Below, in pieces: positions 17,806 to 26,754 of a DNA stretch of 64,000 nt; positions within the stretch are counted from its first letter, which is position 1; every line of letters starts with the position of its first letter. Below the pieces are notes generated by a model. The model saw only the letters and a list, made by a program, of their open reading frames with translations. It did no database searches and was not told the DNA's origin. The stretch covers positions 7,208 to 71,207 of the forward strand of contig CAYWIT010000014.1 of NCBI GenBank assembly GCA_964458415.1, given 5' to 3'. This DNA comes from CAYWIT01 sp964458415. GTDB taxonomy: Bacteria > Pseudomonadota > Alphaproteobacteria > Micavibrionales > UBA2020. The translations under genes and the position numbers were made by a program.

Positions 17806-18714
17806 TCAGGATTTGTTTTTTTTGCGTTCTGCGCGCTTGCGATCCGCTTCAAGGGCGTAATCGCCTGTGCCGTAGGTCAGAATATCGTCACCGGCGGCGA
17901 TGACACCGGGTTCATATTCCGCTTTTCCTTTCAGTGCTTCATAGATGGACGTGAAGTCTGCATGCGTTTCATCAAATAATTGCTGGAAGCTGTCGATGAC
18001 AAAGTAATTGTCCTGAAAATCATCGATCTGGTAATGGGTCTGCAAAATCCGCTTCAGATTAAAGCGGATGCGGTGAGGGGAATTGCTTTCGAGAGAAAAA
18101 ATTGACTCTGTCGGCGAAGACAAAATGCCGGCGCCAAAAATACGCAGCCCTTGCGGTTCGCGGATCAGTCCGAATTCCACTGTATACCAATAGAGCCGTG
18201 CCAGTTTCCCGACGGTGCCGAGCTTGGCGGCTTTCAGGCCACCTTTGCCGTATTCTTCCATATATTGCGCAAAGACAGGGTCGGCCAGAATAGGAACATG
18301 ACCGAAGAGGTCGTGAAACACGTCGGGCTCCTGGATATAGTCAATTTGTTGACGGGTGCGCATGAAATTGCCGACGGGGAAGCGGCGGTTAGCCAGCATT
18401 TCAAAAAATGGTTCGTCCGGAATAAGCCCGGGGACGGGAACAACCTGCCAGCCGCTGCGTTTCATCAGGATTTCATTGATGGCTGAAAATTCCGGAACTT
18501 TGTTCTGACTGATACCGAGTGTCGAAAGGGAATCGAGAAACAGGCTGATCGCCCGTCCCGGCAAGACTTCGAGCTGGCGGGTATAAAGCGTGCGCCAGAT
18601 TTCGTGTTCTTCAGATGTGAAGTTGCGCTGAGGGACTGTGAAAAAATCAAGATTGCCGGGGGTCCATCCGTCTGGCGGCGTGTAGTGCTCGGCTGCGTCA
18701 AGTCCCTTGTCCAT
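17806..18714 (-). CDS. phhA: Phenylalanine 4-monooxygenase
   Basis: This pterin-dependent iron hydroxylase converts phenylalanine to tyrosine. The iron ligands are the two His of VFHDLFGHVPIL plus a downstream Glu in the EEYGKGG-to-YWYTVEFGL region. The start ATG at 18714 (MDKGLDAAEHY) is preferred because it lies just after the maiA stop with AAAGGGA upstream; the longer frame to 18756 would overlap maiA. It is in an operon with maiA, and with fahA and hppD nearby forms a Phe/Tyr degradation locus. The recycling enzyme phhB is not in the window. Confidence 0.95.
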   Translation of the reverse strand: MDKGLDAAEHYTPPDGWTPGNLDFFTVPQRNFTSEEHEIWRTLYTRQLEVLPGRAISLFLDSLSTLGISQNKVPEFSAINEILMKRSGWQVVPVPGLIPDEPFFEMLANRRFPVGNFMRTRQQIDYIQEPDVFHDLFGHVPILADPVFAQYMEEYGKGGLKAAKLGTVGKLARLYWYTVEFGLIREPQGLRIFGAGILSSPTESIFSLESNSPHRIRFNLKRILQTHYQIDDFQDNYFVIDSFQQLFDETHADFTSIYEALKGKAEYEPGVIAAGDDILTYGTGDYALEADRKRAERKKNKS

Positions 18715-18718
18715 GGGG

Positions 18719-19417
18719 TTACGATTTCCCTTTTGCGATGTCTGGGCGCTGGTCATCCGGCGTATCCGGCTGGTTTTCCGGCGCGGCCTCCTGAAAACAT
18801 TTCAGCTCAAGGCAATTCTTTTCTATGGCGGTGATGATGGGATAATCGTCCAGAGCCATTTCATATCTGCGTGCATTGTAAATTTGCGGGATCAGGCTCA
18901 TGTCTGCCATTGTCACTGAACCACCGCAGACGAATTTTCCTGTATGAAAGGGGCTTTTCTGCAGAAGTTTTTCGAGAGCGTCAAATCCTTGCCGTATCCA
19001 TTTATGATACCATTCCGTTTTTTGCGTCTGGGACACGCCCAATTCACTTGTCAGATGATTAAGGATTTTCAGGTTGTTGATCGGATGAATATCCGCCACG
19101 GGGATCAGCGAGATTTGCCGCACAAATGCGCGTTGCTCGGGGTCCTTCGGCATATAAGAGGGGTCCGGATATTTCTCTTCAAGGTATTCCATGATCGCCA
19201 TGGATTGAGTCAGTACAAATTCACCGTCAACCAGTGTGGGAACCAGTTCTTGCGGATTTAGGGCGCGGTATTCTGGACTGTGTTGTTCGCCGCCATTCCG
19301 GAGGAGGTGGACGGCATGATATTCATATGGCAGTCCCTTAAAAGCGAGCGCAATCCGGGCACGGTAAGAGGAAGAGGAGCGGTAATAGCTATAGAGGTGC
19401 ATCATTTTTTTAACCAT
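18719..19417 (-). CDS. maiA: Maleylacetoacetate isomerase (GST zeta class)
   Basis: This glutathione-dependent enzyme isomerises maleylacetoacetate to fumarylacetoacetate. The zeta-class signature SSSSYRARIAL opens the thioredoxin-like domain, followed by NPQELVPTLVDG (the cis-Pro VP) and TQSMAIMEYLEEKYP. The family normally starts as M-x-LYSYxRS, so an internal ATG (19405 or 19402) may be the true start. It sits upstream of phhA, separated by only 4 bases. Confidence 0.93.
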   Translation of the reverse strand: MVKKMMHLYSYYRSSSSYRARIALAFKGLPYEYHAVHLLRNGGEQHSPEYRALNPQELVPTLVDGEFVLTQSMAIMEYLEEKYPDPSYMPKDPEQRAFVRQISLIPVADIHPINNLKILNHLTSELGVSQTQKTEWYHKWIRQGFDALEKLLQKSPFHTGKFVCGGSVTMADMSLIPQIYNARRYEMALDDYPIITAIEKNCLELKCFQEAAPENQPDTPDDQRPDIAKGKS

Positions 19418-19508
19418 TTTTTGATCGCTATATTCTAACAGCCTGAATGTGAAAATGAAGATTAATTTTTACCTATTGCGTTGATTTATATTGATTTAAT
19501 TATTGCCT

Positions 19509-19537
19509 ATTGACATCATTATATATTATGTATATTT
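19509..19537 (+). promoter_or_regulatory. Candidate promoter of ankyrin gene 1
   Basis: A perfect -35 TTGACA (19509-19514) is followed by an AT-rich stretch that offers TATATT (spacing 15) or TATTTT (spacing 17) as -10. It lies about 30 bases before the likely ATG at 19563, with AGGTG in front of that codon. Confidence 0.5.
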
Positions 19538-19562
19538 TTTACGAAAATTATGCAGGTGCTAC

Positions 19563-20513
19563 ATGGGTTTGTCTGATTATAAGCAGAAGCGGCTGAACAA
19601 AAGGCTCGGACGCGCCATAGATAAAGGAAACCTCGCTGAGGTGGCTGAGTTAATAGTTCTGGGCGCCGATGTAAACGCAAGATATGCAAGCTGGGGCAGC
19701 GGAGATTCTCCCAGACCGATGCTCTACCATGCCTTATATCGCGAGCAAAAGGAGATAGCACTTTATCTTCTGAATTATCCGATTGAACAGCAGGTTGATT
19801 TGACGCAGCAGCACCGTAATCAGAACACGGCTTTGCTATACGCTATCGGTACATATCCTGATGTAGAAGTTATAACAACCCTTATAGAAAGAGGCAGCGA
19901 TCTTCAGGCAAAAAACTGGCAAGAAGAAACAGCAGTTCACTTGGCTGCGGAGAAGGGGAGGCTTGCCGTACTGACTCTATTGCTTGATGCAGGAGCCGAC
20001 ATTAATGCATTAGATAAGTATGGCAGGACACCACTGCATCGTGCGACCAGTGGCGGGCATTATCCTGTTGTGGAAGCGCTTTTATTGCGTGAGGCAAAAA
20101 CAGATATTGTGGATAATAGCGGTAATCAGGCCATTGATATTATACATGGTTCATATCCGGGAATCTCTAGACTGTTCAAGCCCGAGAATAAGGCAGAGGA
20201 GCTTGCAAATAAATCCGTCACGGAAGCGGGCTGGAAATTAACAGCGCCAGACGAGATTGCATATCAGGATAATCGTGAGGTTATCGGCTATCGGCTGACA
20301 AGGATTTTCAATTTCAATGTGCGGACTTATACGCAGATAACGCAGAACACGCAAACCAATGCCGAGAGCCAGATCATGCGTTTTTTTGACGAGTTTACGG
20401 ATGCAAAGCCGATTGAGGAAGCCTACGCCGCTTTGCTACGTGAAGGCGGGCAGGCCGATGAAAGCGCCATAAGCGGTCTGCGGATCATCAAGAAGTCTAT
20501 CCGGCAGCCTTGA
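19563..20513 (+). CDS. Ankyrin-repeat protein 1 with shared C-terminal module
   Basis: From the ATG at 19563 (MGLSDYKQKRL) the product is 316 residues. About five ankyrin repeats are visible, with hallmarks LGADVNARY, ERGSDLQAKN, TAVHLAAEKGRLAVL, DAGADINALDKYGRTPLHRA. The last 100 residues are not ankyrin: a segment ending RIFNF and a later F-D---D---IEEAY--L are mirrored in the ankyrin protein at 33822. There is no signal peptide, so a cytosolic or secreted-effector role cannot be decided. The gene sits in inverted orientation inside the Phe/Tyr catabolic cluster and overlaps the end of fahA by 17 bp. Confidence 0.85.
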   Translation: MGLSDYKQKRLNKRLGRAIDKGNLAEVAELIVLGADVNARYASWGSGDSPRPMLYHALYREQKEIALYLLNYPIEQQVDLTQQHRNQNTALLYAIGTYPDVEVITTLIERGSDLQAKNWQEETAVHLAAEKGRLAVLTLLLDAGADINALDKYGRTPLHRATSGGHYPVVEALLLREAKTDIVDNSGNQAIDIIHGSYPGISRLFKPENKAEELANKSVTEAGWKLTAPDEIAYQDNREVIGYRLTRIFNFNVRTYTQITQNTQTNAESQIMRFFDEFTDAKPIEEAYAALLREGGQADESAISGLRIIKKSIRQP

Positions 20514-21510
20514 TTTTTACGGCATTCTGTCCGTATACGTAAGGATCGACCTTTTGCTCAATCGCGCCGAAGACTGATTTTCCGGCCGTATCGAACATCT
20601 CAATTTTCACCGTATCGCCGAACTTCATGAATGGCGTTTTGCTTTCACCCTGTTCAAGCTTTTCAATCATGCGTTTTTCGACAATGCAGGAATGCCCTTT
20701 GCTACGATCCTTGTTGGAGACAGTACCGGAGCCGATGATTGTTCCTGCACAGAGCGGACGTGTCCTCGCAGCATGGGCGATGAGGTCGGCAAAGCTGAAG
20801 ACCATGTCTGTCCCGGCATCGGGATGACCGAATTCCTTGCCGTTCCATTGCGTGACCAGAGGAAGGTGAACTTTGCAATCTTTCCAGGCATCGCCGAGTT
20901 CTTCCGGGGTAATCGCTATGGGGGAGAAAGCGGAGGATGGCTTCGATTGAAAGAATCCAAATCCTTTTGCCAGTTCGGGTGCGGCAATCATGCGGAGTGT
21001 CACGTCGTTCACCAGCATCAGCAGACGAATATGCCTCCCTGCATCGGCGGCCACCGTTCCCATCGGCACGTCACCGGTGACAACAGCGACCTCGCCTTCA
21101 AAATCAATACCCCATTCCTCTTTTTCAAATGTGATGTTTTCCGTCGGAGCAAGAAACGCATCTGATCCGCCTTGATACATCAATGGGTCAGTCCAGAAGC
21201 TTGGCGGCATATCCGCGCCCCGTGCCTTGCGCACCAGTTCGACGTGGTTGACATAGGCGCTGCCGTCTGCCCACTGGTAGGCGCGGGGCAAGGGGCTGGC
21301 GCAGTCATGTGGGTTGAAGGGAAAGGATGATACATTTCCGGACTCAAGGTCATTGGAAAGTTTTTGCAATTGTGGCTGGCAAATGTCCCAGTTATCCAGC
21401 GCCTCTTGCAATGTACGCGCAACCGTTTCCGCCGATGCCGCTTTGGCAAGGTCTTTGCTGACAACAATCAGTTTGCCATCGCGGCCATGTTTAAGGGAGG
21501 CGAGTTTCAT
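20497..21510 (-). CDS. fahA: Fumarylacetoacetate hydrolase
   Basis: This 337-residue FAH-superfamily enzyme cleaves fumarylacetoacetate to fumarate and acetoacetate. The metal-binding carboxylates are in WGIDFEGEVAVVTGD, and the conserved C-terminal GTIIGSGTVSN loop is present. It is the shorter bacterial form and not the roughly 420-residue eukaryotic type. The ATG lies one base after the hppD stop (TGATATG), so it is translationally coupled to hppD. The last codons overlap the convergent ankyrin gene. Confidence 0.9.
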   Translation of the reverse strand: MKLASLKHGRDGKLIVVSKDLAKAASAETVARTLQEALDNWDICQPQLQKLSNDLESGNVSSFPFNPHDCASPLPRAYQWADGSAYVNHVELVRKARGADMPPSFWTDPLMYQGGSDAFLAPTENITFEKEEWGIDFEGEVAVVTGDVPMGTVAADAGRHIRLLMLVNDVTLRMIAAPELAKGFGFFQSKPSSAFSPIAITPEELGDAWKDCKVHLPLVTQWNGKEFGHPDAGTDMVFSFADLIAHAARTRPLCAGTIIGSGTVSNKDRSKGHSCIVEKRMIEKLEQGESKTPFMKFGDTVKIEMFDTAGKSVFGAIEQKVDPYVYGQNAVKIKAAG

Positions 21511-21511
21511 A

Positions 21512-22582
21512 TCAGGATGCTGCCTTTTCTTCTTTCAGGACGCCGCGGCGAATCTGGTCTTCTTCCAGAGATTCGAACAGCGCCTGGAAGTTGCCTTCGC
21601 CAAAGCCCTCGTTGCCCTTACGCTGGATAATTTCATAGAAAATCGGACCGATGGCGTCTTTGGTGAAAATCTGGAGCAAAAGCCCTTGTCCTTTGGTGGG
21701 GGCGCCATCGACAAGGATGTTCAGTTTTTGCAGCAGTTCAAGTTTTTCGCCGTGGCCGGGGACGCGGGCGTCTACTTTTTTGTAATAGGTATCCAGCGTG
21801 GTCTGGAAATCGACACCGTTTTTCTGCATGTCGGTAACCGTTTTATAAATGTCGTCGGTGCCGAGGGCGATATGCTGAATGCCTTCGCCATTATAGCGTT
21901 TCAGGAATTCCTCAATTTGTGATTTGTCATCGGAGGATTCATTGATCGGAATGCGGATTTTTCCGCAGGGGCTGGTCATGGCCTTGCTTTTAAGTCCGGT
22001 CAGCTTTCCTTCGATGTCAAAGTAACGGATCTCGCGGAAATTGAAGATATTGGTATAGTAGTCCGCCCATTTGGCCATGTTTCCGCGGTTGACGTTATGC
22101 GTCAGGTGGTCGATGTAGGTCAGACCGCAACCGGGATTGGGCGCGCGATCAATAAAGTTGAAATCCGTTTCATAGATAGAGCCCTTGTCGCCGTATTTAT
22201 CGACCAGAAACAGAATAGAGCCGCCAATTCCCTCAATCGCCGGAATTTGCATTTCTCCCGGGCCGATTGGGCTGACGAAGGGCTTGGCGCCTTTTTCAAT
22301 GGCGCGGGCATGGGCTTCTTGCGCATCCCCGACGCGGAAGGCCATGGCATAGGCGCCGCCGCACTGACGGGCGGCAGCGAATTTCATCGCCGATGGTTCT
22401 GCATTCAAAATAAAATTGATGTCGCCTTGCTGATAGAGCGCGACATTTTTCGATTTATGTTGTGCCGTTTTTTTAAAGCCCAAGCTTTTGAATAGGGCAT
22501 CGAGCGCCGCGGGATCGGTATGGCAATATTCTACAAATTCAAAGCCGTCTGTCCCCATGGGGTTTTCAAATAAATCAGCCAT
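21512..22582 (-). CDS. hppD: 4-hydroxyphenylpyruvate dioxygenase
   Basis: This Fe(II) dioxygenase converts 4-hydroxyphenylpyruvate to homogentisate. It has two vicinal-oxygen-chelate domains, with metal ligands His in YIDHLTHNV, His in IQHIALGTDD and Glu in FYEIIQRKG. The C-terminal GFGEGNFQALFESLEEDQ is characteristic. The ATG at 22582 is chosen because GGAGG lies five bases upstream; a TTG at 22597 would overlap that site. First gene of the hppD-fahA unit. Confidence 0.96.
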   Translation of the reverse strand: MADLFENPMGTDGFEFVEYCHTDPAALDALFKSLGFKKTAQHKSKNVALYQQGDINFILNAEPSAMKFAAARQCGGAYAMAFRVGDAQEAHARAIEKGAKPFVSPIGPGEMQIPAIEGIGGSILFLVDKYGDKGSIYETDFNFIDRAPNPGCGLTYIDHLTHNVNRGNMAKWADYYTNIFNFREIRYFDIEGKLTGLKSKAMTSPCGKIRIPINESSDDKSQIEEFLKRYNGEGIQHIALGTDDIYKTVTDMQKNGVDFQTTLDTYYKKVDARVPGHGEKLELLQKLNILVDGAPTKGQGLLLQIFTKDAIGPIFYEIIQRKGNEGFGEGNFQALFESLEEDQIRRGVLKEEKAAS

Positions 22583-22671
22583 TGCTGCCTCCGTCAATCG
22601 TCAATGATGCGTGAACTGAGGGCAGTATCAAATTTTTTGGACGCGATTGCAAGATGGGGCGTTGCCACCTG

Positions 22672-23811
22672 TCATAATGTTGCGGCGGCCCCTGACGGGG
22701 CGCGGAGCGTCGGGGAGTTATTGTGCCGTGCATCAATTTTTTCAATTTCCTGCAGCAGCGCATGCTCCTCGGTTTCCCTCAAGGGCTGCCATTTTGTCAT
22801 CCATTCGCACCAGATCAGGTGGTCAGGGGAAACTTTTCCTTTTTTGAAGGCGTCGATCAGGTGGCCGGAACTGACGGGTCCTTGCGTGGTGCCATCGTCT
22901 GTGTTGAAGACATGATAGCTTCCTGCCAGCAGTTCCTCCTGCAACTCGCGTCTTCGCACAGGCTGTGCTTCGTTTTCCATCCGCTGTGTGAAATCGCGCA
23001 GGCCTTTTTCAAAAAAGGCAAGGGCTTTCGGGTCGGCAGATTCTGCATGGCGTTTCCCGACGAATTCTGCAAGATGTCCGCGCGCTTCCAGAAGCAGGCT
23101 GTAAAGACTTTTGTCGATGCCGCTGTCTATTCTTTCGATGCGCTCTCCGCCAAGGTATCTGGCGAGCAGGGCATGGGCATAGGGCAGGGCGCGTTCCCAT
23201 TCTCCTGCGGGGGCGTGCATATGGCGGGAAAAGCTGATTTCGTGCCCTTGTCCGTATCTGCCGGAAATGCCGGCGCTGTCTTTCTGTGCGATGAAGCCGT
23301 AGCCAGACCACGTGTCGAACCCGATGCGGCGGAGCGGCGCGCCTATGCTGTCCATGTATTCCGAAACGGCGGCATCCCTGTTTTTTCTTGTTTCATCTGC
23401 CGTGCTGCCGCGCGGATAGGTCAGCATCCGGCTGTCGAACCCTTCAGGCGCCGACGTGCCTTCGGGCGCGATTACTACCGCGCTGGGCAAGGACATTTTT
23501 CCATTTTCGTCGGAGTGAAAATAGGTGTCGGCAGGCATGAAACCCGAAGGAATGTTTTTCCCCCTGTTGCACGCCTCGGAAAACGAGGCGATAATGACGC
23601 ACTCGGCGCCGTCGAATTGCGTGCCGTAAGCATGATTTTCAACAACGGCGTTCAGGGCGAAGTGGAACGTGTTCCGGTATGACTGGCTTTTGTATACGGA
23701 GCGGTCGAGGATCAGGCCGTCCCTGTCCGCGGATACGCCGGACAGCTGGTCCTGCACGCGTATCAGCACAAGGTCGTCATGACGTGTACCCAGATAACTA
23801 TCTTGCGTCAT
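22672..23811 (-). CDS. Hypothetical protein with C-terminal GYF_2-like domain
   Basis: The 379-residue product is not recognised over its first 290 residues, a soluble domain rich in charged residues and without signal peptide. Near residues 318-350 it has YHVFNTDD, GPVSSGHLIDAFKKG and LIWCEWMTKWQPL. This pattern (GPVS--EL--A--G-V----L-W-EGM--W-P) is typical of the bacterial GYF_2 (DUF4339) module, thought to bind peptides. A Pro/Ala-rich tail follows. It lies downstream of, but separated from, hppD. Confidence 0.65.
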   Translation of the reverse strand: MTQDSYLGTRHDDLVLIRVQDQLSGVSADRDGLILDRSVYKSQSYRNTFHFALNAVVENHAYGTQFDGAECVIIASFSEACNRGKNIPSGFMPADTYFHSDENGKMSLPSAVVIAPEGTSAPEGFDSRMLTYPRGSTADETRKNRDAAVSEYMDSIGAPLRRIGFDTWSGYGFIAQKDSAGISGRYGQGHEISFSRHMHAPAGEWERALPYAHALLARYLGGERIERIDSGIDKSLYSLLLEARGHLAEFVGKRHAESADPKALAFFEKGLRDFTQRMENEAQPVRRRELQEELLAGSYHVFNTDDGTTQGPVSSGHLIDAFKKGKVSPDHLIWCEWMTKWQPLRETEEHALLQEIEKIDARHNNSPTLRAPSGAAATL

Positions 23812-23942
23812 GCTTCCTCCATCCGCAGGGTAAGGACATCAGGTTATAATTTAACATAATATTAACTTTTTTGCAAGGGAGTAAGCTTCATGCTTGTTGG
23901 CACTGTAGTGTCGCTTGTAAAGTTGGATTGGAGAACTGAAAC

Positions 23943-24662
23943 GTGACCGAGAATCGGGAAAATTTATTTAACAAGGATGCTTTACAACAGTTCTATGGGG
24001 AAATTTCATCGGAAGATGGAATCGCCATTGAGGATTTTCAAAAAAAACTTGGCGATCTTTTTAATCGTGCACGACAGGATGATGACGTAAAAGAATATCG
24101 CATTGGAAGAGGGGAATGGAAAAAACTTCGTGACGAGGTTTTGCCTGTATCCTGTTACTTTTTTTATCGCAAGATTTCTACCGGAAAGGTTCGATTTTTG
24201 TTAAGCAATGAGCCTCCCGATTGTATGTATTGGGGAGAAGGTGACAAAAAAAACGAAAAATCAGTCGAGGTTACCATTGCCCAAGGTAGAGAGAGGTTTT
24301 TTCTTGGTAAGAGGTTAAATGAGGAGAAAATGGCAGGTGGCTTCCTTGGCCTTGGCGACGAGAAAAATAACGATGATTTTGAGAAGGCGATTGCTAGTGA
24401 TCGTGTCATGTACTCGACCGAACAGGCTCTGGATGCAATAAAGTCTGGAGTGCTGAGGTGCCTTGAAAGAAAGAAAAATCATAACCCCATGGATGTCTTG
24501 CTTATTGCAGCCAATTTAATAGTGCTTCCATTTGAGCGCTGGGAAAAAATAATACCTGAATTAGCGCGCGCCTCTGAGGGGATGCCTTTCATGGAAGTGC
24601 ATGTCATCGCCGACGGCGATTTAAAGGGGATGGGCTTCACCATTAAATCCCCCCATTCTTGA
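23943..24662 (+). CDS. Hypothetical cytosolic protein (GTG start)
   Basis: The 239-residue product has no signal peptide and is not recognised. It is charged and Lys/Glu-rich, with a mixed alpha/beta look, and one moderately hydrophobic segment (PMDVLLIAANLIVLPFE) near residue 185. GGAG lies about ten bases before the GTG. It is convergent with the next gene, 12 bases apart. Composition is more AT-rich than the housekeeping genes around it. Confidence 0.55.
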   Translation: MTENRENLFNKDALQQFYGEISSEDGIAIEDFQKKLGDLFNRARQDDDVKEYRIGRGEWKKLRDEVLPVSCYFFYRKISTGKVRFLLSNEPPDCMYWGEGDKKNEKSVEVTIAQGRERFFLGKRLNEEKMAGGFLGLGDEKNNDDFEKAIASDRVMYSTEQALDAIKSGVLRCLERKKNHNPMDVLLIAANLIVLPFERWEKIIPELARASEGMPFMEVHVIADGDLKGMGFTIKSPHS

Positions 24663-24674
24663 ATGGAAACATTC

Positions 24675-25856
24675 CTACCCTGCCGTGGGAGGCTTGGGCG
24701 CGGGTGGTGCTTGCGGTTTTTGCTTCATCGGGGGCAGTTCGGGCCGCGTGGCGCGGGCGGCCTTGTAATTCGACAGATAGAGGCCGATGGCGGCCGGAAC
24801 TTCGGGCCGTACTGCTTGTACGATCATGTTTTCAAGCATTCTTTGGCCCTGTTCGGAGCCGTCAATTTTTTTGAACGCGGTGATAGCGTGGGTCACATGC
24901 TCTTTGAACTGGGCTTCGTTTTGTTCAAAATCTCCTTTGCCATTTGACATCAGGTCATAAAGGCCCTGTGCATGCAGGATATGGCAGGTGATCCGGCATT
25001 GCAGGACAAAGGATTCAAGTTCCTTGATGTCCAGACCATAGGCCTTGAGTTGTTTCATCGTGCTTTCTGCGCTGGCCAGCGCGCTGTCTGCTTCAGCCAT
25101 AAGCTGGCCATAGCCAAGCATGTGGTAGTTTTCACAGTAGCCGGTCATTTTTTCATGCGCCGTTTCGATGAAGCGGGTGAAAGTATCCATGATATCCATG
25201 ACGCGCAGTTGGTTCAGGCTTTCTTCAAGGCTGTTTTTGTGGGTGGCGCGTGTGAAATTGTCAAACAGAAAATGCGTTTGTGGAATCTTGCTGGCCGGCC
25301 CGTTGTTATTAAATTCATTTTCAGGACGCTGCAGGTTTTTGTCGGCGGTTTCAATATCTCGCAGATCGAAAATAGCCAAGGGGGGGAGAACATCCTGAAG
25401 AGGGCGGGCATGGGGGCATCCCTGATAGTCAAAAATATAGCCCTCCCTTTCGGCGAATGCCCGAAAATGGCTGAAACCCATTTGTGAAGGCGCTGGCGGC
25501 AAGGGCGTAACCTGATTGCTGTTTTTGCGCCAGTCTTGTTCAATGGCGGCAATATCATTTAAAGCCTCAAGAAATGTCCGGGCGCTTTTTATAACAGAGG
25601 TATATACGCGCTCATTTTCTGGCGCGTCCGCAGCAAGGTTATTGTGGACAATTTTGGAGAGTGTCCATGTTTTTTTGATCGGGTCATCCAGCCAGATTTC
25701 AAAGTAAACAAAGTGTGTTGCAGGGATCTGGTCATTGGGGGCGAAGCTTTGTGTCCTGCAAGATGCTCCGAAAATGGGCTCCAGACATTTTTTTGGCCAG
25801 AAAGTTCCGTTGGCGGGCGTATTTTCCGCTGTATTACTATTTTCTTTGCCGCGCAT
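24675..25856 (-). CDS. Hypothetical protein with Pro-rich C-terminal tail
   Basis: The 393-residue soluble protein is not recognised. The central part is helical (for example AEADSALASAESTMKQLKAYG), and the last 25 residues are Pro/Lys-rich (ELPPMKQKPQAPPAPKPP). A GGAGA seven bases before the ATG supports the start. The overall plan, helical body plus Pro/Ala/Lys tail, recalls the unrelated unknown gene at 57987. Confidence 0.6.
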   Translation of the reverse strand: MRGKENSNTAENTPANGTFWPKKCLEPIFGASCRTQSFAPNDQIPATHFVYFEIWLDDPIKKTWTLSKIVHNNLAADAPENERVYTSVIKSARTFLEALNDIAAIEQDWRKNSNQVTPLPPAPSQMGFSHFRAFAEREGYIFDYQGCPHARPLQDVLPPLAIFDLRDIETADKNLQRPENEFNNNGPASKIPQTHFLFDNFTRATHKNSLEESLNQLRVMDIMDTFTRFIETAHEKMTGYCENYHMLGYGQLMAEADSALASAESTMKQLKAYGLDIKELESFVLQCRITCHILHAQGLYDLMSNGKGDFEQNEAQFKEHVTHAITAFKKIDGSEQGQRMLENMIVQAVRPEVPAAIGLYLSNYKAARATRPELPPMKQKPQAPPAPKPPTAG

Positions 25857-26062
25857 CGCAGAGTCTCCGGTTAAGATATGGATAATAACGGCTCCTGACC
25901 TTGACGTAAAGCGTTAATGCTCCATCTTAGATACATGACTTGTTTCAATAAATTATTTTACTGGAAAAACTAGATCGTAATATTAATTCTTTATGCATAG
26001 TTTCTGGATTAAAATGAAAGTAGATCAATAGGTTATAGAGATTCAGGACGCGCCGTGGCGGC

Positions 26063-26434
26063 ATGTTTGCGCCCGCATTTTTGGCCTGTAAAGCAATGTC
26101 AGACAAAGAAAACACATCTCTGGAAACCCTGACTTCTCCCATTGAGGAGAAGGCCTCCGTTATTACTGTCAATTTCAAGGATGGTAAAATCGTCAGCAAA
26201 GTACAATTCGATGACGAGGGCGGCGGCATTCCCAAGTTTTTGCGTGATATGGCCAAATTTTCCAAGCAAAACAAGGTAAAATCCGTTGTGGTGCTGACCA
26301 TCAACGAGGACAATTATGTCGATTGGGTGCATGTCGCGGATTCCGAGCATCATCTGGCGTTAGCGGCACTCTGCCTTGACGATATCAAAGAGGATCTGAA
26401 ATCAGCTATTTTTAAGGAGTCTGACGACCCCTGA
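26063..26434 (+). CDS. Small hypothetical acidic protein
   Basis: The frame encodes 123 residues. An internal ATG at 26096 (MSDKENTS) is an alternative start, and neither has a strong ribosome site. The protein is soluble and acidic, with VITVNFKDGKIVSKVQF and VVVLTINEDNYVDWVHV suggesting alternating strands. No family is recognised. It precedes the convergent tRNA-Phe gene. Confidence 0.5.
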   Translation: MFAPAFLACKAMSDKENTSLETLTSPIEEKASVITVNFKDGKIVSKVQFDDEGGGIPKFLRDMAKFSKQNKVKSVVVLTINEDNYVDWVHVADSEHHLALAALCLDDIKEDLKSAIFKESDDP

Positions 26435-26458
26435 AGTAATATTCATCGAGGAGAAAAG

Positions 26459-26534
<76 letters not shown>

Positions 26535-26558
26535 CTGCGCTTGATGCGGCAGGGCTCG

Positions 26559-26587
26559 TTTATAGGCAAAAAAAACTGCACTGTCCA
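26559..26587 (-). promoter_or_regulatory. Promoter of tRNA-Phe
   Basis: On the minus strand, TGGACA (26582-26587) and TATAAA (26559-26564) are separated by exactly 17 bases. The predicted start of transcription is about 18 bases before the mature tRNA 5' end. Confidence 0.65.
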
Positions 26588-26754
26588 GCACAATTTAAAG
26601 CCTTGAAAATAAATGATTTAATTTAGTATTTAGGGCGGCTTGCAGCAGGGCTTTTCTTGACGTTTTCTTCACATATCGTTTAGTATCTGAGTCGGCTTGA
26701 TCCTTTTGGACGGGCACAGAGAGCTTTACACGATAACAAGACTGGACTTGATCC

